A DNA stretch of 64,000 bases from Ottowia thiooxydans DSM 14619 (GCF_000422885.1 NZ_AUGX01000013.1:124001-188000); one strand, 5' to 3'. Shown: positions 18,355 through 28,751, counted from the first letter of the stretch. Notes: generated from the letters alone by a model not told the origin. Numbers and translations: made by a program.

Positions 18355-19308
18355 ATGGAATTTTTCAAGATCAAACGGGACATCCCGTTCATGAAGCATG
18401 CGTTGATTTTCAACGTGGTGTCTTTTCTTACCTTCGCGCTGGCCGTGTTTTTCCTGATCACGCGCGGGTTGCACTTGTCGGTGGAGTTCACTGGCGGTAC
18501 GGTCATGGAAGTGGCCTACAGCCAGCCGGCTGATCTGACCAAGGTGCGCGGCACCGTATCGTCACTGGGTTACAGCGACGTGCTGGTGCAGAACTTCGGT
18601 ACTTCGCGCGACGTCATGATCAGGCTGCCGGTGCAAAAAGACCAAACCTCGGCGCAGCAAAGCGCGGTGGTGCTGGACGCCCTGAAGAAGGCTTCGCCAG
18701 ACGTTGAGATGCGTCGTACCGAGTTCGTAGGGCCGCAGGTTGGTCAGGAGCTGGCCCTGGACGGATTGAAGGCGCTGGCGTTCGTGATTATCGGGATCAT
18801 GGTCTATCTGGCCGTGCGTTTCGAGTGGAAATACGCCGTAGCCGCCATCATTGCCAACTTGCATGATGTGATCATCATCATGGGGTTCTTTGCGTTTTTT
18901 CAGTGGGAGTTTTCTCTCGCTGTGTTGGCGGCCATCCTGGCGGTTCTGGGTTACTCGGTCAACGAGTCGGTGGTGATCTTTGACCGTATTCGCGAGGCGT
19001 TCCGGCGTTTCCGAAAAATGACGCCTATCGAGGTCATTGATCACGGTATTACCGCCAACATCAGCCGCACGATCATTACGCACGGCTCGACCCAGCTCAT
19101 GGTGCTGTCAATGCTGATTTTCGGCGGCGAAACCCTGCATTACTTCGCTATGGCGCTGACCATCGGCATTCTGTTTGGTATCTATTCCTCTGTGTTTGTG
19201 GCGGCTGCGATCGCGATGTGGCTTGGCGTCAAGCGGGAGGACCTGATCAAACCTACCGGCCGCCGCGATGGCGACGCGAATGACCCGAACGCCGGCGCAG
19301 TGGTGTAA
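18355..19308 (+). CDS. secF: Protein translocase subunit SecF
   Basis: Partner of SecD in the export-assisting complex. It has 317 residues: an N-terminal helix with the conserved FTGGTVMEV motif, a short periplasmic domain (about 40-125), then five membrane helices including LGYSVNESVVIFDRIREAFR, the family signature. The gene starts 15 bp after the secD stop and ends the operon; no clear terminator was found before 19381. Confidence 0.97.
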   Translation: MEFFKIKRDIPFMKHALIFNVVSFLTFALAVFFLITRGLHLSVEFTGGTVMEVAYSQPADLTKVRGTVSSLGYSDVLVQNFGTSRDVMIRLPVQKDQTSAQQSAVVLDALKKASPDVEMRRTEFVGPQVGQELALDGLKALAFVIIGIMVYLAVRFEWKYAVAAIIANLHDVIIIMGFFAFFQWEFSLAVLAAILAVLGYSVNESVVIFDRIREAFRRFRKMTPIEVIDHGITANISRTIITHGSTQLMVLSMLIFGGETLHYFAMALTIGILFGIYSSVFVAAAIAMWLGVKREDLIKPTGRRDGDANDPNAGAVV

Positions 19309-19380
19309 GCCCCCACGTTCGGCCTAATATCCACAACTCCGTGCCGCGTGCGATACTGAAACCTTCCCGCACAGCGTTCC

Positions 19381-21030
19381 ATGGTCACTTCGTCGCAGCA
19401 GCTAGCGCCTGATCGCCGCCTGTCTCAACAGGCGAGAGAAGGGTTTGCCAAAGCCCTTGAGCCTTCTATTGCCGCTTTGGTGCCCGTCATTCGACACCGA
19501 TTGGCGAACCTCGCGCAGGGCGGTAGCGGGGCTCCGATTGCCGATGTGCAATTGGCGATGGATGCAGCGGCGTTGTTCGGAAAGCAATACCGGCGCTGGG
19601 CTGAAGGCGTTTTCAGGGGCTGGCGTGCCGCTCTTCAGGGGAGTGCGGCAGCTTCCATCATCGGAGAGCCATCAGGGGCGCTTGGCCTGCTCGATCACGA
19701 GGTGGTGGAGCAAGAAATCCTGGTTTCCCGCCTCAGTTTGGCCATTCAGGACCGGGCCCATTGGGAGCTCAACGATTTGCGCTTGCGCATTCAGCGCCTG
19801 GAAAGTAGCCGCGAACTGGCTAATGGCGATATTTTCCGCCCCGAGGTGATGGCCCGTCTGTTGCTTCAGGGTTGGGCTGACCAAGGCATGACGCGTCAGA
19901 TGTGGGCGCTGGTGCACGACAGCGTTCATGCCGATCTGGCTGACCGCATGACCAAGGCCTACCGGGAAGTCAATGAGTTGCTGATCCAGCAAGGCGGCAC
20001 GGCCGAGATCGACCTGAAGTCCATGGTCAGGCGCACCGAAAATGCGGGTGGCGCGTCTGCATCTGGCGCAGGTGGTGGGCGTGCCGTTGGCAAGCCCGCC
20101 GAACCAGGCGCACCCCCTCCTCGTTCTTCTCAGGGCCCCCTCACCACCCGAATCGCGAGTGACTCAATGCTTGCGAACAGTGGTCCAGGCGGGATGTCCT
20201 CTTCAGGTTTTGCGCGCGAGGCCCAGGAAACGCGAAGCATGACTGCGAGCACTCCGCTGGCACGTGCTCGGCAGCGGGCCTGGGATGTACTGGGCCAGGT
20301 GCGTCGCTTGCTGGGCGAACGTTTTACTGAAGGCGCCTCTCTGGATTCTTCCGAGATCACCGATTCCGCGGGGCCTCCCTCCCCACCCCTGGCGCGCGCC
20401 TTGCTTGAGCGCCGTGACCCGTTTGCCCCCACCGAATTGATGAGGCACGGCGACGGACCGGCTCCAGTAGCTACCTCCGTCATGCCTGTGACCGTGGAAG
20501 TGGCTGCACAGAGGCTGCGAGAGCGGGCGGTTGAGCTGAAAGCCAAGGCGGAAAAGTCCAGCGAAAAAGCCACCATTGAGATTGTGGCGCTTATGTTCCA
20601 AGCCATCCTGGCTGAGGAGCGTATTCCGGCCACCGTGCGTGTCTGGTTTGCGCGTTTGCAGATTCCGGTGTTGCGCCTGGCGCTGGCGGAACGGGATTTC
20701 TTCGCGTCCGTAGAGCATCCGGCGCGCCAACTGATCGACCGCATGGGCGCCTGTGCTCTTGGCTTCGATGTGGGCAACATAGCCGGGAGTCAGCTTGAGC
20801 GGGAGATCAAGCGCATCGTTCAGGTGATCGAGCAGTATCCGGAAACCGGAAGGCGCGTTTACCAACTCGTCTTCGAGGAGTTCAAGAAATTTCTCGGCCG
20901 CTCATTGACCCGGAGCGGGCCTACGCTCCAGGCGGCCACACTTGCGCAGCAGGTGGAACAGAAGGACGCGCTGTCCATCCAATACACAATCGAGCTTCGC
21001 AAGATGCTGTCGTCGCTGCCGGTGCGTTAG
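19381..21030 (+). CDS. DUF1631 family protein, N-terminal part, ended by in-frame TAG
   Basis: A 549-residue reading frame with the look of a DUF1631 protein, a family of large cytoplasmic proteins of unknown function in beta- and gammaproteobacteria. It is helix-rich with a low-complexity Gly/Ala/Pro/Ser linker at about 215-300. It ends at TAG 21028-21030 after LSSLPVR, yet the same frame continues without a gap for another 251 codons in matching style (21031-21786). The intact gene would be about 800 codons, near the usual family length. So this is a full-length gene cut by a premature amber codon, by mutation or by sequencing error. It lies 72 bp after secF. Confidence 0.75.
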   Translation: MVTSSQQLAPDRRLSQQAREGFAKALEPSIAALVPVIRHRLANLAQGGSGAPIADVQLAMDAAALFGKQYRRWAEGVFRGWRAALQGSAAASIIGEPSGALGLLDHEVVEQEILVSRLSLAIQDRAHWELNDLRLRIQRLESSRELANGDIFRPEVMARLLLQGWADQGMTRQMWALVHDSVHADLADRMTKAYREVNELLIQQGGTAEIDLKSMVRRTENAGGASASGAGGGRAVGKPAEPGAPPPRSSQGPLTTRIASDSMLANSGPGGMSSSGFAREAQETRSMTASTPLARARQRAWDVLGQVRRLLGERFTEGASLDSSEITDSAGPPSPPLARALLERRDPFAPTELMRHGDGPAPVATSVMPVTVEVAAQRLRERAVELKAKAEKSSEKATIEIVALMFQAILAEERIPATVRVWFARLQIPVLRLALAERDFFASVEHPARQLIDRMGACALGFDVGNIAGSQLEREIKRIVQVIEQYPETGRRVYQLVFEEFKKFLGRSLTRSGPTLQAATLAQQVEQKDALSIQYTIELRKMLSSLPVR

Positions 21031-21786
21031 GAGGTGCGCGAGTTCCTGTTCCGCATTTGGGCTGAAGTGTTGGCGATGGCCGCCGTTCGACGCGGGCCTC
21101 AGCATGAGCAGACGCTTCGGTACAAACAGGCGGCGGCGGATCTACTTTGGTCCGTGAGCGCCAAGTCCACGCGCGCTGAACGCAGCCGCGTAGTCCAGCA
21201 ATTGCCGGGTTTACTGCAAAGCCTGCGCGAGGGCATGAATTCCCTTGCCATGCCTACCAGTGTCCAGGATGGGCACATCAAGGTGATCAACGACGCCGTG
21301 ATGCAGGCCTTCGTCTCGCGTACGGAGGGCATCTCTCCAGACATGCTCGAGGGCTTGGTGCGTGGTTTGGCCGGTTTGGAAGGCGTGGTCACGAATGACG
21401 CCGATGGCGATGTGATGCTCGACCCTGGTTTGATCGAGCTGATGTCTGGCGTTGACGCGGCCATGCTCGAAGTGATTGCCAGTGGAGGTACCAATCCCAG
21501 CAAATCTGTTTTGGGTTGGGCAGAAGAGCTCGATCTGGGTTCATGGTTTGTGCTTGAACGCAGCAGCGTCATGATTCAGGTGCAGTACGTATGGCGCAGC
21601 CATCGAGGTCAGCTCCATCTGTTCACATCCAGCGCCGGCAAAAGCTACCTGGTGCAGACGCGTCGCCTGGCCTCGTACCTGCAAGGAGGTCTGTTGGTGC
21701 CGGTGGAGGATGAGGCGCTCACAGTCCGCGCGACTCGCGTAGCCTTGGCCAAACTCGACGCCGATCCGAAGCGGTTGCTGGGGTAA
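21031..21786 (+). pseudogene. DUF1631 family protein, C-terminal part after the TAG
   Basis: This continues the frame of 19381-21030. It starts with EVREFLFRIWAEVLA and ends with a domain that has the WAEELDLGSWFVL and RGQLHLFTSSAGKSYLVQTR motifs, which look like a PilZ-like or DUF1631 C-terminal beta domain. There is no well-placed independent start: the GTG at 21034 lies within the only purine-rich stretch. Without readthrough or correction this part would not be made. Confidence 0.7.
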
Positions 21787-21929
21787 TTCTCCCGCCCATA
21801 GTCCTGGAATTACACCCAGGCGGCTTTCGGATTTGAAGCGCGGACAACGAAAACGGACTATTGCTGCTCGTTTGCAGCCTGCGATGCTGCTGCCGCGTGT
21901 TCCCAGCCCCTTGTTTCAATAGCGACTGA

Positions 21930-22436
21930 TCAATTCTTCCAGCGACCCACCACGTCGTCGCACAGTTCGTCAAGGATCAAAACGTCTGGCTCGGTGCCGA
22001 CGCGCCAGTACACCATCAACACGATGAGTTTGAGGTCGTCTGGATCGAGCGGAGACTCCGGTATGGCCAAGGCGCGATCAATCACTACCTCGCGCAGCTC
22101 GGGTGGCAGCGCGCCGGCACCTTCCAGAAAGCGAATGCAGGCTATGCACTCGGAGCCCAGATGAGTCATTTCCTGTGTGGAGTACACGCGCAAGCTATTT
22201 GGCGCTGCCGGCCAACTAGGGGGCAGCTCACATCCTGCACCACTGATGTCTCGCTCACTACTTTGCGGTGGGAGCAGCCCAAGCGCTGCAATGTGCAGGC
22301 CATCCAGCCAAGCCAATGCCTGCTGGATATCTTCGCGTTCAAAGCCCGCTGTGCTCAGTTTGCGACCGAGTTGTTCACGCCCAGGGTAAGCATCTCCGCC
22401 CCAGCAGTTCTCATACACGAACGCGAGCAATTCATA
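21930..22436 (-). CDS. smg: Smg family protein (DUF494)
   Basis: A 168-residue acidic cytoplasmic protein of the Smg/DUF494 family, whose biochemical role is not settled. The start is set by the family N-terminus MYELLAFVYENCWGG; the longer frame to 22484 adds a segment that is not typical. Other recognisable family parts are the helix with EQLGRKLSTAGFEREDIQQA and the C-terminal DPDDLKLIVLMVYWR. It follows dprA in the same direction, the standard dprA-smg order in this group, though a 340-bp repeat-bearing gap separates them here. Confidence 0.9.
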   Translation of the reverse strand, partial: YELLAFVYENCWGGDAYPGREQLGRKLSTAGFEREDIQQALAWLDGLHIAALGLLPPQSSERDISGAGCELPPSWPAAPNSLRVYSTQEMTHLGSECIACIRFLEGAGALPPELREVVIDRALAIPESPLDPDDLKLIVLMVYWRVGTEPDVLILDELCDDVVGRWKN

Positions 22437-22776
22437 CATAACGAGATAGTACACCCCCTGAGTCGCTGTCGCGCCTTCCCCCAAGGGGGACGCAGCCAGC
22501 GGCCTGGCAAAGCCAGCTCCGCGGCCACACTTGCATGGCCTGCTCCGCGGCCTTTTGAATGTGACTCCGGTTGGCGACAGAGGGGGCAGGACATTTTTCC
22601 CGCCGATCTCTGAGAGAGCCTGATGCAGGCGCGCCTGCTGACTTGAGCCCCAGCACCCGAGGCTGTGACTGAGCGCTGGCCTTACTCCTTCCCCCTCTGG
22701 GGGAAGGTTGGGATGGGGGCAAGCGGCCGTTCATCAGGCGCCGGCGCATCTTGCTGCGCCTTTAACCCCTTTTGTC
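22437..22776. repeat. Intergenic region with GC-rich inverted repeats
   Basis: The 340 bp between dprA and smg hold no gene. A perfect 9-bp inverted repeat CCTTCCCCC/GGGGGAAGG with 3-base loop TCT lies at 22687-22707. A related CCCCC-AA-GGGGG hairpin occurs near 22473-22484, and a segment with repeated CCGCGGCC blocks lies near 22525-22555. These resemble the dispersed C-run/G-run hairpin repeats of Comamonadaceae intergenic DNA and resemble 32121-32141 in this window. Confidence 0.5.
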
Positions 22777-23967
22777 CTAAGCCTGCCCCAGCCGCTGAAA
22801 CAAGCCGCCAGGCAAGCGCCCAACGCGCCCATCAAGCTCCAATTCGAGCAGCCGCGTCTGCAGCAAGGACGTCGAAAACCCCGTGCGGGCCTGCAAGGCA
22901 TCCAGGCTGGCCGGATCGGCGCCGAGCGCTTGCAGTAGCCCATCTTCATTGCTTCCTGAGACCGGCGTCGCTTCCTGTGCCACACGGGGAAGCTTGGGCA
23001 CCGGCCAATGCAGCTCTTCCAGCACATCCTGCGCGCTTTCCACCAGCTTGGCTCCTTGCTTGATCAAGGAATGGCAGCCGCGTGATTGAGTCCCGTGAAT
23101 CGATCCAGGAATAGCGAAAACTTCCTTACCCTGCTCGCTGGCTAACCGCGCGGTGATAAGTGAGCCTGAGCGCAGTGCGGCCTCCACCACCAGGGTGCCT
23201 CGCGTGAGACCGGAGATCAGTCGATTGCGCTTGGGGAAGTTGGCTGGCAAAGGCGGCGTGCCCAGCCGATACTCACTGACGATCAGACCTTGGCGCGCAA
23301 TACGATGCGCCAGATCACGGTGCTGGCGTGGGTAAACGCGATCCAGCCCGGTGCCGACAATGGCAATGGTGGCTAAAGCATGCGCTTCGGGTGAAGCTTG
23401 GTGGCCCTCCAAGGCGCCCGTGTGAGCGGCCCCGTCCACACCTAGCGCGAGACCCGACACAATGGTTAGCCCCGCACGGCCAAAGGCGTGCGCGAACTGC
23501 TGCGCGTTCAGGCTGCCCTGCGGCGTGGGATTACGGGTGCCAACCATAGCGAGCGCACGCAGGGGCCAATCCGCTACCTGCCCCAGCAGGTACAGCATCA
23601 AGGGCGGATCTTCGATCGTGAGCAGGCTGTCCGGGTAGTCGGCATCCCCCAGTGTTACCACTCGCCGTGGCGGACCGTCTTCAGCCCCAGCCAACCAATC
23701 CAGCGTGGTTTGCACTTGCTCGGCCAGCTGCGGCGGTTCCTGCGTCAGGGCGCTGGCTTGCGCCGCACTGACGAACTGCCCCAGGACAGCCTTGCTTTGC
23801 TCGAAGATGGCTTGGGGTAGGCCAAAGGCCGCCAGTAGCCGGCGGGCGCTGTCGTTGCCCACCCCTGAGGTCATCTCCAGCCGAAGCCAGGCAGCCAGTT
23901 CCTCGCGCTCCATGGTGGCTCGCGCGGCGGGGGTGGAGGAGGGAGAGAGAGAGGTGGTGTCCGGCAT
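22777..23967 (-). CDS. dprA: DNA-processing protein DprA
   Basis: Loads RecA on incoming single-stranded DNA in natural transformation. The protein has 396 residues from the ATG at 23967; an ATG at 23913 (MEREELAAW) is an alternative start. After an N-terminal helical part comes the Rossmann-like DprA core: VGTRNPTPQG, SGLALGVDGAAHTGAL, GTGLDRVYPRQH, FPKRNRLISGLTRGTLVVEA and GSLITARLA, all family signatures. A C-terminal winged-helix domain (about 330-390, DGLLQALGADPASLDAL) closes the protein. The start codon touches the stop of the LysM gene, so the two are co-transcribed. Confidence 0.95.
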   Translation of the reverse strand: MPDTTSLSPSSTPAARATMEREELAAWLRLEMTSGVGNDSARRLLAAFGLPQAIFEQSKAVLGQFVSAAQASALTQEPPQLAEQVQTTLDWLAGAEDGPPRRVVTLGDADYPDSLLTIEDPPLMLYLLGQVADWPLRALAMVGTRNPTPQGSLNAQQFAHAFGRAGLTIVSGLALGVDGAAHTGALEGHQASPEAHALATIAIVGTGLDRVYPRQHRDLAHRIARQGLIVSEYRLGTPPLPANFPKRNRLISGLTRGTLVVEAALRSGSLITARLASEQGKEVFAIPGSIHGTQSRGCHSLIKQGAKLVESAQDVLEELHWPVPKLPRVAQEATPVSGSNEDGLLQALGADPASLDALQARTGFSTSLLQTRLLELELDGRVGRLPGGLFQRLGQA

Positions 23968-25266
23968 TCAGCGCGGATTGACCAGCTTGTCGCCCACCTG
24001 CACGGGATCTTCGATCTCCATCACCAAGGCATAGGAGACGCGCTCAAACGGCAGGAACACCAGTGCCACGCCGTTGCGCTCGTCAGGCAACTTGATCAGC
24101 TCGCCCCGTTCCTGAACGCTCTTGTCCAGTATGCGGGCGCCGGTAGACAACAGCGAAAGCACATGGCCTTTCTCAATGCCATCGCGCAGGCCCTTGTTGA
24201 TCACCACGACCTGATTTTGCGCGGCGTACCGCACAGCGCTACCGTAGACTGACACCACGCGGGCATCCACCGGCACGTTGGGCGCGTGAGGGGTGTAATT
24301 GCGGAAGTCGCGAGGCGGCTCTGGCAGCAGGCGGTCACCCGTGCGCATTTCCTCTTTGTTGCTGAGGATGCTGATGGTGGCGGGTACGGGCAGCGCCTCG
24401 GGGCGGCTGGTGATGACGGGTTCAGGAACGTGCTCGCCTGGCGCTGGCATAGCGTGGGAAGCGGGTGGTGGAGCCAGCCTGGTTTCGGGAGCTTCCTCGA
24501 TCTCGGATTCGCCGCGCACCAGCTCGGCGCTACCCATGTACTGGCCTTCATAACCCAGAATTTCACCCGTTACGGGGTCTTTCAGAGGCGTGGCGTTGCG
24601 GAAAATTCGAAACTTGGTTGGCAAGCCCGGTGCCAGCAGCATCGGTGCATCCTTGGGGCCACGTGCGTAGGCGCGATCACCTTTAGCCAGGAGCACGCGG
24701 CGCTCGCTGTTGGTCGCGACGATGCGAGGCGCGCGCTCGAAGCTATCGTCATCCACCACCAACGGTTCGGAAAGGAAAGGTTCAATCAGGTGGGGTTGCA
24801 AGGTAGGTAGCGGCCCTCCACCGAGCAATTCACTGCGGTTGCGCGGCGAAACGCGCACCGTGGCGCCCACGCCGCCATCCTGGCTGCCACGCAAGCGCAG
24901 GCGAGCCTGACCCCCTGTGCGATCCAGGTAAAGCTGTTGGCCGGGGTAAATAAGGTGGGGATTGCGGATTTCCTGGAGGTTCATTCCCCACAGGGCTGGC
25001 CAACGCCATGGCGAGCGCAGGAATTGGCGAGAAACTCCCCAGAGCGTGTCGCCACGGCGGACTGTGTACTCTTCTGGAGCATCCGGCGCGAGTTCGGTCA
25101 GCGCCACACCGGCCTGAGCGACCTGTGTGGCCATGCCGCGTTGCTCAGCCGTCACAGGATAGCGCGGGGTTTGCTGGGCCATGGCCCCGACTGGCGACAG
25201 CAGGGCTAGCCATCCCAGGGCCAATGCACTGCGTAGGCCGAGGGTCGGCGTAAAGTTGTATTTCAT
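23968..25266 (-). CDS. LysM peptidoglycan-binding domain protein
   Basis: Exported protein of 432 residues with an N-terminal signal peptide (about 1-30, [17 protein letters not shown]) and one LysM domain at about 66-113 ([17 protein letters not shown] ... [13 protein letters not shown]), which binds peptidoglycan glycans. The rest has a Pro-rich linker (about 260-320) and a C-terminal domain with [15 protein letters not shown] and [10 protein letters not shown], the usual build of the LysM protein encoded before dprA in Burkholderiales. Exact role unknown. Divergent from def. Confidence 0.9.
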   Translation of the reverse strand: MKYNFTPTLGLRSALALGWLALLSPVGAMAQQTPRYPVTAEQRGMATQVAQAGVALTELAPDAPEEYTVRRGDTLWGVSRQFLRSPWRWPALWGMNLQEIRNPHLIYPGQQLYLDRTGGQARLRLRGSQDGGVGATVRVSPRNRSELLGGGPLPTLQPHLIEPFLSEPLVVDDDSFERAPRIVATNSERRVLLAKGDRAYARGPKDAPMLLAPGLPTKFRIFRNATPLKDPVTGEILGYEGQYMGSAELVRGESEIEEAPETRLAPPPASHAMPAPGEHVPEPVITSRPEALPVPATISILSNKEEMRTGDRLLPEPPRDFRNYTPHAPNVPVDARVVSVYGSAVRYAAQNQVVVINKGLRDGIEKGHVLSLLSTGARILDKSVQERGELIKLPDERNGVALVFLPFERVSYALVMEIEDPVQVGDKLVNPR

Positions 25267-25401
25267 TTTTTAAGGCTAGACTTCACAAACCACTGGACAT
25301 TCTTGCACTCAAGTCCTTGTTCAAGCAACGAAAAAGGGCAGTGTCACGAGCGCAGAACTCGAAAAATTGCGAAAATAGCTACATCTTTATTCGCATTGCC
25401 C

Positions 25402-25929
25402 ATGGCCCAGCTCTCCATTCTCCGCTATCCCGATGCTCGTTTGCACAAGGTTGCCAAGCCCGTGCAGGCTGTTGATGCGCGCATCCGGGCTTTGATCACA
25501 GATATGTTCGAGACCATGTACGAGGCCAAGGGCATCGGCTTGGCCGCCACTCAGGTAGACGTGCATGAGCGTCTGATCGTGATTGACGTCTCGGAAGAGC
25601 GCAATGAACCCATGGTGCTGATCAACCCTGAAGTCATCTGGGCCAGTGAAGAGCATCTCAAGGGGGACGAAGGGTGCCTGTCTGTTCCCGGGATCTACGA
25701 TGGCGTGGAACGCTCGGAACGTATCAAGGTGCGAGCCCTGGACGCTGAGGGCCGCTCCCGCGAGATTGAGGCTGATGATCTACTGGCTGTCTGTATTCAG
25801 CATGAGATGGATCACCTGATGGGCAAAGTGTTCGTGCAGTACCTCTCGCCACTTAAGCAAAATCGGATCAAGACGAAATTGCTCAAGCAGGAAAAACAGG
25901 AAAAGCAGGATCGCCAGGAGAACATCTGA
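25402..25929 (+). CDS. def: Peptide deformylase
   Basis: Removes the N-formyl group from nascent proteins; metal-dependent, ribosome-associated. All three motifs are present: GIGLAATQ (44-51), EGCLSVPG (90-97, ligand Cys92) and QHEMDH (His134, His138 ligands, Glu135 catalytic). The frame extends upstream to 25303, but the ATG at 25402 gives the standard [11 protein letters not shown] start (175 residues). The C-terminus has an unusual repeat of KQEKQEKQ type. It overlaps the next gene by one base (TGATG) and precedes fmt, the standard partner. Confidence 0.96.
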   Translation: MAQLSILRYPDARLHKVAKPVQAVDARIRALITDMFETMYEAKGIGLAATQVDVHERLIVIDVSEERNEPMVLINPEVIWASEEHLKGDEGCLSVPGIYDGVERSERIKVRALDAEGRSREIEADDLLAVCIQHEMDHLMGKVFVQYLSPLKQNRIKTKLLKQEKQEKQDRQENI

Positions 25930-26441
25930 TGGCTTCGGCATGGCGTGCCCTGAGTGCCCCTGTGCTGGTGGCCTTGGCGTTGGCGCTGGGAGGTTGTGTC
26001 ACCCTGCCTGAGCAAATAGCCGTAGGTACGCCGCGCGCTGAGCTGTTGCAGACTCTGGGGCAGCCTACCGCACGTTATCAGCCCGATCCTAAAAGCGGGG
26101 TGCACGAGCGCCTGCAATACTCTATGCAGCCGTCTGGGCAGACCGTCTACAACTTCGATCTGGATGCCGGTGGACGCCTGATACGGGCGCAGCAGGCTCT
26201 GAACGAAACCTTGTTCGGCGAGCGAATCCTGCCTGACCGCTGGACGCGCGAAGATGTGTTGTATGAATATGGTCGGCCTGCCCGTATCCAAGGCGTGCAC
26301 AATTTCAAGGGTGACATTTGGGTCTGGCGCTACGTAGACGGCATTACCTGGCGTTTGCTGTTCATCGACGTCGATCCGCAAGGCGTGGTGCGCGGTTTCA
26401 GCATGGGTGATGACCCGCAACCTGAAGACCGCGCGCCTTGA
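25929..26441 (+). CDS. Predicted outer-membrane lipoprotein between def and fmt
   Basis: A 170-residue protein with a lipoprotein signal peptide: hydrophobic VLVALALALGGC with the lipobox Cys at about 22. The mature part has a BamE/SmpA-like beginning, TPRAELLQTLGQPTARY, and a second WTREDVLYEYGRP, suggesting two such folds. It overlaps the stop codon of def. Function unknown; placement between def and fmt is probably just co-transcription. Confidence 0.85.
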   Translation: MASAWRALSAPVLVALALALGGCVTLPEQIAVGTPRAELLQTLGQPTARYQPDPKSGVHERLQYSMQPSGQTVYNFDLDAGGRLIRAQQALNETLFGERILPDRWTREDVLYEYGRPARIQGVHNFKGDIWVWRYVDGITWRLLFIDVDPQGVVRGFSMGDDPQPEDRAP

Positions 26442-26522
26442 TTGATCAGTCGATGCTTGCGTGAAGCTGAGCATCTTGCGGTCCTGTCTCTGGCCTCCAT
26501 CGAAAAAGCTCTTGTTCCTCGA

Positions 26523-27581
26523 ATGTCTTCCCCAATAAAAGTTGCCTTTGCCGGCACACCTGAGTTTGCCAGCGTGGCACTTGCGCGCTTGCACGCGGCC
26601 GGTTTTGCGGTTCCCCTCGTATTGACGCAGCCTGATCGGCCCGCCGGCCGAGGCATGAAACTTCAGGCCTCGCCAGTCAAACAGTTCGCCCTGGATCATG
26701 GGATTGCGGTGGCGCAGCCGCGCAGCCTGCGGCTGGATGGCAAGTACCCGCAAGACGCCCAGGAGGCGCGTGCCGCTCTGGAGGCGGCTGATGCCGACCT
26801 GCTGGTGGTTGCGGCCTACGGTCTGATTCTTCCGCAGTGGGTGCTTGATGGCACGCCTGGCCGGCGCGAGGCCGGCGCGTCCTGGCTTGGGTGCCTGAAT
26901 ATCCATGCCAGCCTGCTGCCTCGCTGGCGTGGTGCTGCGCCCATCCACCGAGCGATCGAAGCCGGGGACGAGCAAACCGGTGTCACCATCATGCAGATGG
27001 ATGCTGGCCTGGATACAGGCGACATGCTGCTGATGGAAAAACTGCCTATCGATCCGCATGACACCACGGGCACCCTGCACGACAAGCTGGCCGTGATGGG
27101 TGGCAGGCTCCTCTTGGAGGCACTGGGGCTGGCTGCTTGCGGGGGCCTGAAACCCACACCGCAGCCTGAGGCAGGCATCACCTACGCCCACAAGATTGAA
27201 AAACACGAGGCTGCGATTGATTGGTCGCTCCCGGCAGAGACCATAGAGCGCCGTATCCGTGCCTTCGATCCGTTTCCCGGAGCGGGCACTGTGGCGAACG
27301 GTGCACCACTCAAAGTCTGGGCCGCAAGCTTGGAGGGGGCAGGTGGCCTTTCGCCGCACGCATCCGAAGGGCTTGCGCCGGCTGAGGCTGGCACCTTGAG
27401 CCTTGGCGCCGGGCGCATCCTGTCTATCGACGGGTCTGGGATCGTGGTTCAGTGCGGCACCGGCGCGCTTCGCCTGACCGAATTGCAGCGCCCCGGCGGT
27501 AAACGCCTGCCCGCAGCTGACTTTCTGCGCGGCTTCCCGCTGACGGTGGGCGAGACGCTGGGCGGCCCTGCGGCGGCATGA
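26523..27581 (+). CDS. fmt: Methionyl-tRNA formyltransferase
   Basis: Transfers a formyl group from 10-formyl-tetrahydrofolate to initiator Met-tRNA. The N-terminal catalytic domain has FAGTPEFA, the substrate loop [10 protein letters not shown], and the catalytic Asn126, His128 ([13 protein letters not shown]) and Asp164 ([11 protein letters not shown]). The C-terminal domain (from about 220) binds tRNA. A short insert near 109-123 ([12 protein letters not shown]) is longer than in many homologues. The ATG at 26523 gives 352 residues; the longer frame from 26442 adds an untypical leader. The stop overlaps azlC by ATGA. Confidence 0.95.
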   Translation: MSSPIKVAFAGTPEFASVALARLHAAGFAVPLVLTQPDRPAGRGMKLQASPVKQFALDHGIAVAQPRSLRLDGKYPQDAQEARAALEAADADLLVVAAYGLILPQWVLDGTPGRREAGASWLGCLNIHASLLPRWRGAAPIHRAIEAGDEQTGVTIMQMDAGLDTGDMLLMEKLPIDPHDTTGTLHDKLAVMGGRLLLEALGLAACGGLKPTPQPEAGITYAHKIEKHEAAIDWSLPAETIERRIRAFDPFPGAGTVANGAPLKVWAASLEGAGGLSPHASEGLAPAEAGTLSLGAGRILSIDGSGIVVQCGTGALRLTELQRPGGKRLPAADFLRGFPLTVGETLGGPAAA

Positions 27582-28411
27582 ATATGCCTCTACCTCCCGG
27601 TATGAAGCCGCGTGGCCGCGTGGGCTCCTGGCTGTCGCACCGGGTTGATGCGTTTTCCCGTATCGCACGCCATCCGCTCTATTGGGTAGGTGCGCGCGAG
27701 ATGGCGGGCGTCTCTGTGGGCTTGACGGCGTGGTCGTTCATGACGGGCGTGGCGATGGTCAAGTCTGGCATGTCGCTCACTGAGGCCGTGCTCATGACAC
27801 TGCTGGTGTATGCGGGCAGCGCGCAGTTGGCCGCCATCCCTCTGATTGCCGCCGGCGCCCCGATGTGGGTGATTTTGGCCACCGCGTTTTGCGTGAATCT
27901 GCGCTTCGTGGTGTTCAGCCTGCATCTGCGTGATTACTTCATGTTCCTGCCTCGGGCAAGGCGCATGTATCTGGGCTATTTCACCGGTGACGTCACCTAC
28001 GTGCTGTTTACCAGCCGCTTCCCGCATCCGGCGCAGACTGATACCCAGAAGCGCGCGCAGATGGCCTATCTCTGGGGCGGCAACGTCACCAACTGGATGG
28101 CTTGGCAAACCATGAGCCTGCTGGGGATTTTTGTGGGCAATGCCTTCCCGGCGCGCTGGGGGTTGGAGTTCGCCGGCACATTGGCCTTGCTGGCTATGGC
28201 CTGCTCTCTGGCCAGTACGCGTTTACGGGTTTTTTCCGCCGTCGTCGCGGGCGCTGCTGCTGTGGCGATGTTTGGTATTCCCTACCGGCTGAACATCGTA
28301 GCCGCCATCATGGTTGCTGTGGCGGCTTGCCTTTTATTAGAGCCGTACAGCCGCGTGCCCCCGCGCCGACCGCCCGCCAAAACACCTGCAGGAGGCGAAC
28401 ATCATGGCTGA
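27578..28411 (+). CDS. azlC: AzlC family branched-chain amino acid exporter subunit
   Basis: Large subunit of an AzlC-AzlD exporter of branched-chain amino acids. 277 residues with about seven or eight hydrophobic helices and the family motifs [16 protein letters not shown] and [15 protein letters not shown]. It overlaps fmt by four bases (ATGA) and azlD by eight, so the three are translationally linked. The N-terminal 45 residues are soluble and basic. The C-terminus is Pro-rich. Confidence 0.92.
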   Translation: MNMPLPPGMKPRGRVGSWLSHRVDAFSRIARHPLYWVGAREMAGVSVGLTAWSFMTGVAMVKSGMSLTEAVLMTLLVYAGSAQLAAIPLIAAGAPMWVILATAFCVNLRFVVFSLHLRDYFMFLPRARRMYLGYFTGDVTYVLFTSRFPHPAQTDTQKRAQMAYLWGGNVTNWMAWQTMSLLGIFVGNAFPARWGLEFAGTLALLAMACSLASTRLRVFSAVVAGAAAVAMFGIPYRLNIVAAIMVAVAACLLLEPYSRVPPRRPPAKTPAGGEHHG

Positions 28412-28751
28412 AACTGACGGCTGGACCGTGTTGGTGATCATCGGCCTGATGGTGATCAGCGTGGTCGCACGAAGCTTTTTCTTTATATCCGAGCGGGCCT
28501 GGAAGTTGCCTTATTGGGCGCAGCGAGGCCTGCAATATGCACCCATTGCGGCGCTCATGGCCGTGATCACCCCCGATATCGTCATGCTGGACGGAGAACT
28601 CACCGCTCCATGGCGAGATGCCCGGGTGCTGGCGGCCATTGCAGCGGCCTTGTTCTATTTCTGGCGCCGCCGATTCAGCCTGGTGCTACCCGCGACCATC
28701 GCTTTCGGCATGGCGGTGTACTTGCCTTTGCGTCTGGGGTTGGGATGGTGA
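28404..28751 (+). CDS. azlD: AzlD family protein, small subunit of the AzlCD exporter
   Basis: A 115-residue membrane protein with three or four hydrophobic helices; the family partner of AzlC. AGGAGG at 28390-28395 lies 8 bases before the ATG, so its start is clear although it is inside azlC. The family has LPYWAQRGLQYAPIAALMAV-like content, seen here at about residues 35-54. The 270 bp before pgk hold no recognised gene. Confidence 0.92.
   Translation: MAETDGWTVLVIIGLMVISVVARSFFFISERAWKLPYWAQRGLQYAPIAALMAVITPDIVMLDGELTAPWRDARVLAAIAAALFYFWRRRFSLVLPATIAFGMAVYLPLRLGLGW

Noticed and set aside
21029-21036. AGGAGG sequence at the DUF1631 stop as a restart site
   Set aside because: No start codon lies 5-10 bases after it; the GTG at 21034 overlaps it. 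It is explained by the coding sequence itself.
25812-27668. 618-codon minus-strand frame opposite def, the lipoprotein gene and fmt
   Set aside because: It spans three well-supported genes on the other strand and its product is compositionally odd, as expected for a shadow frame.
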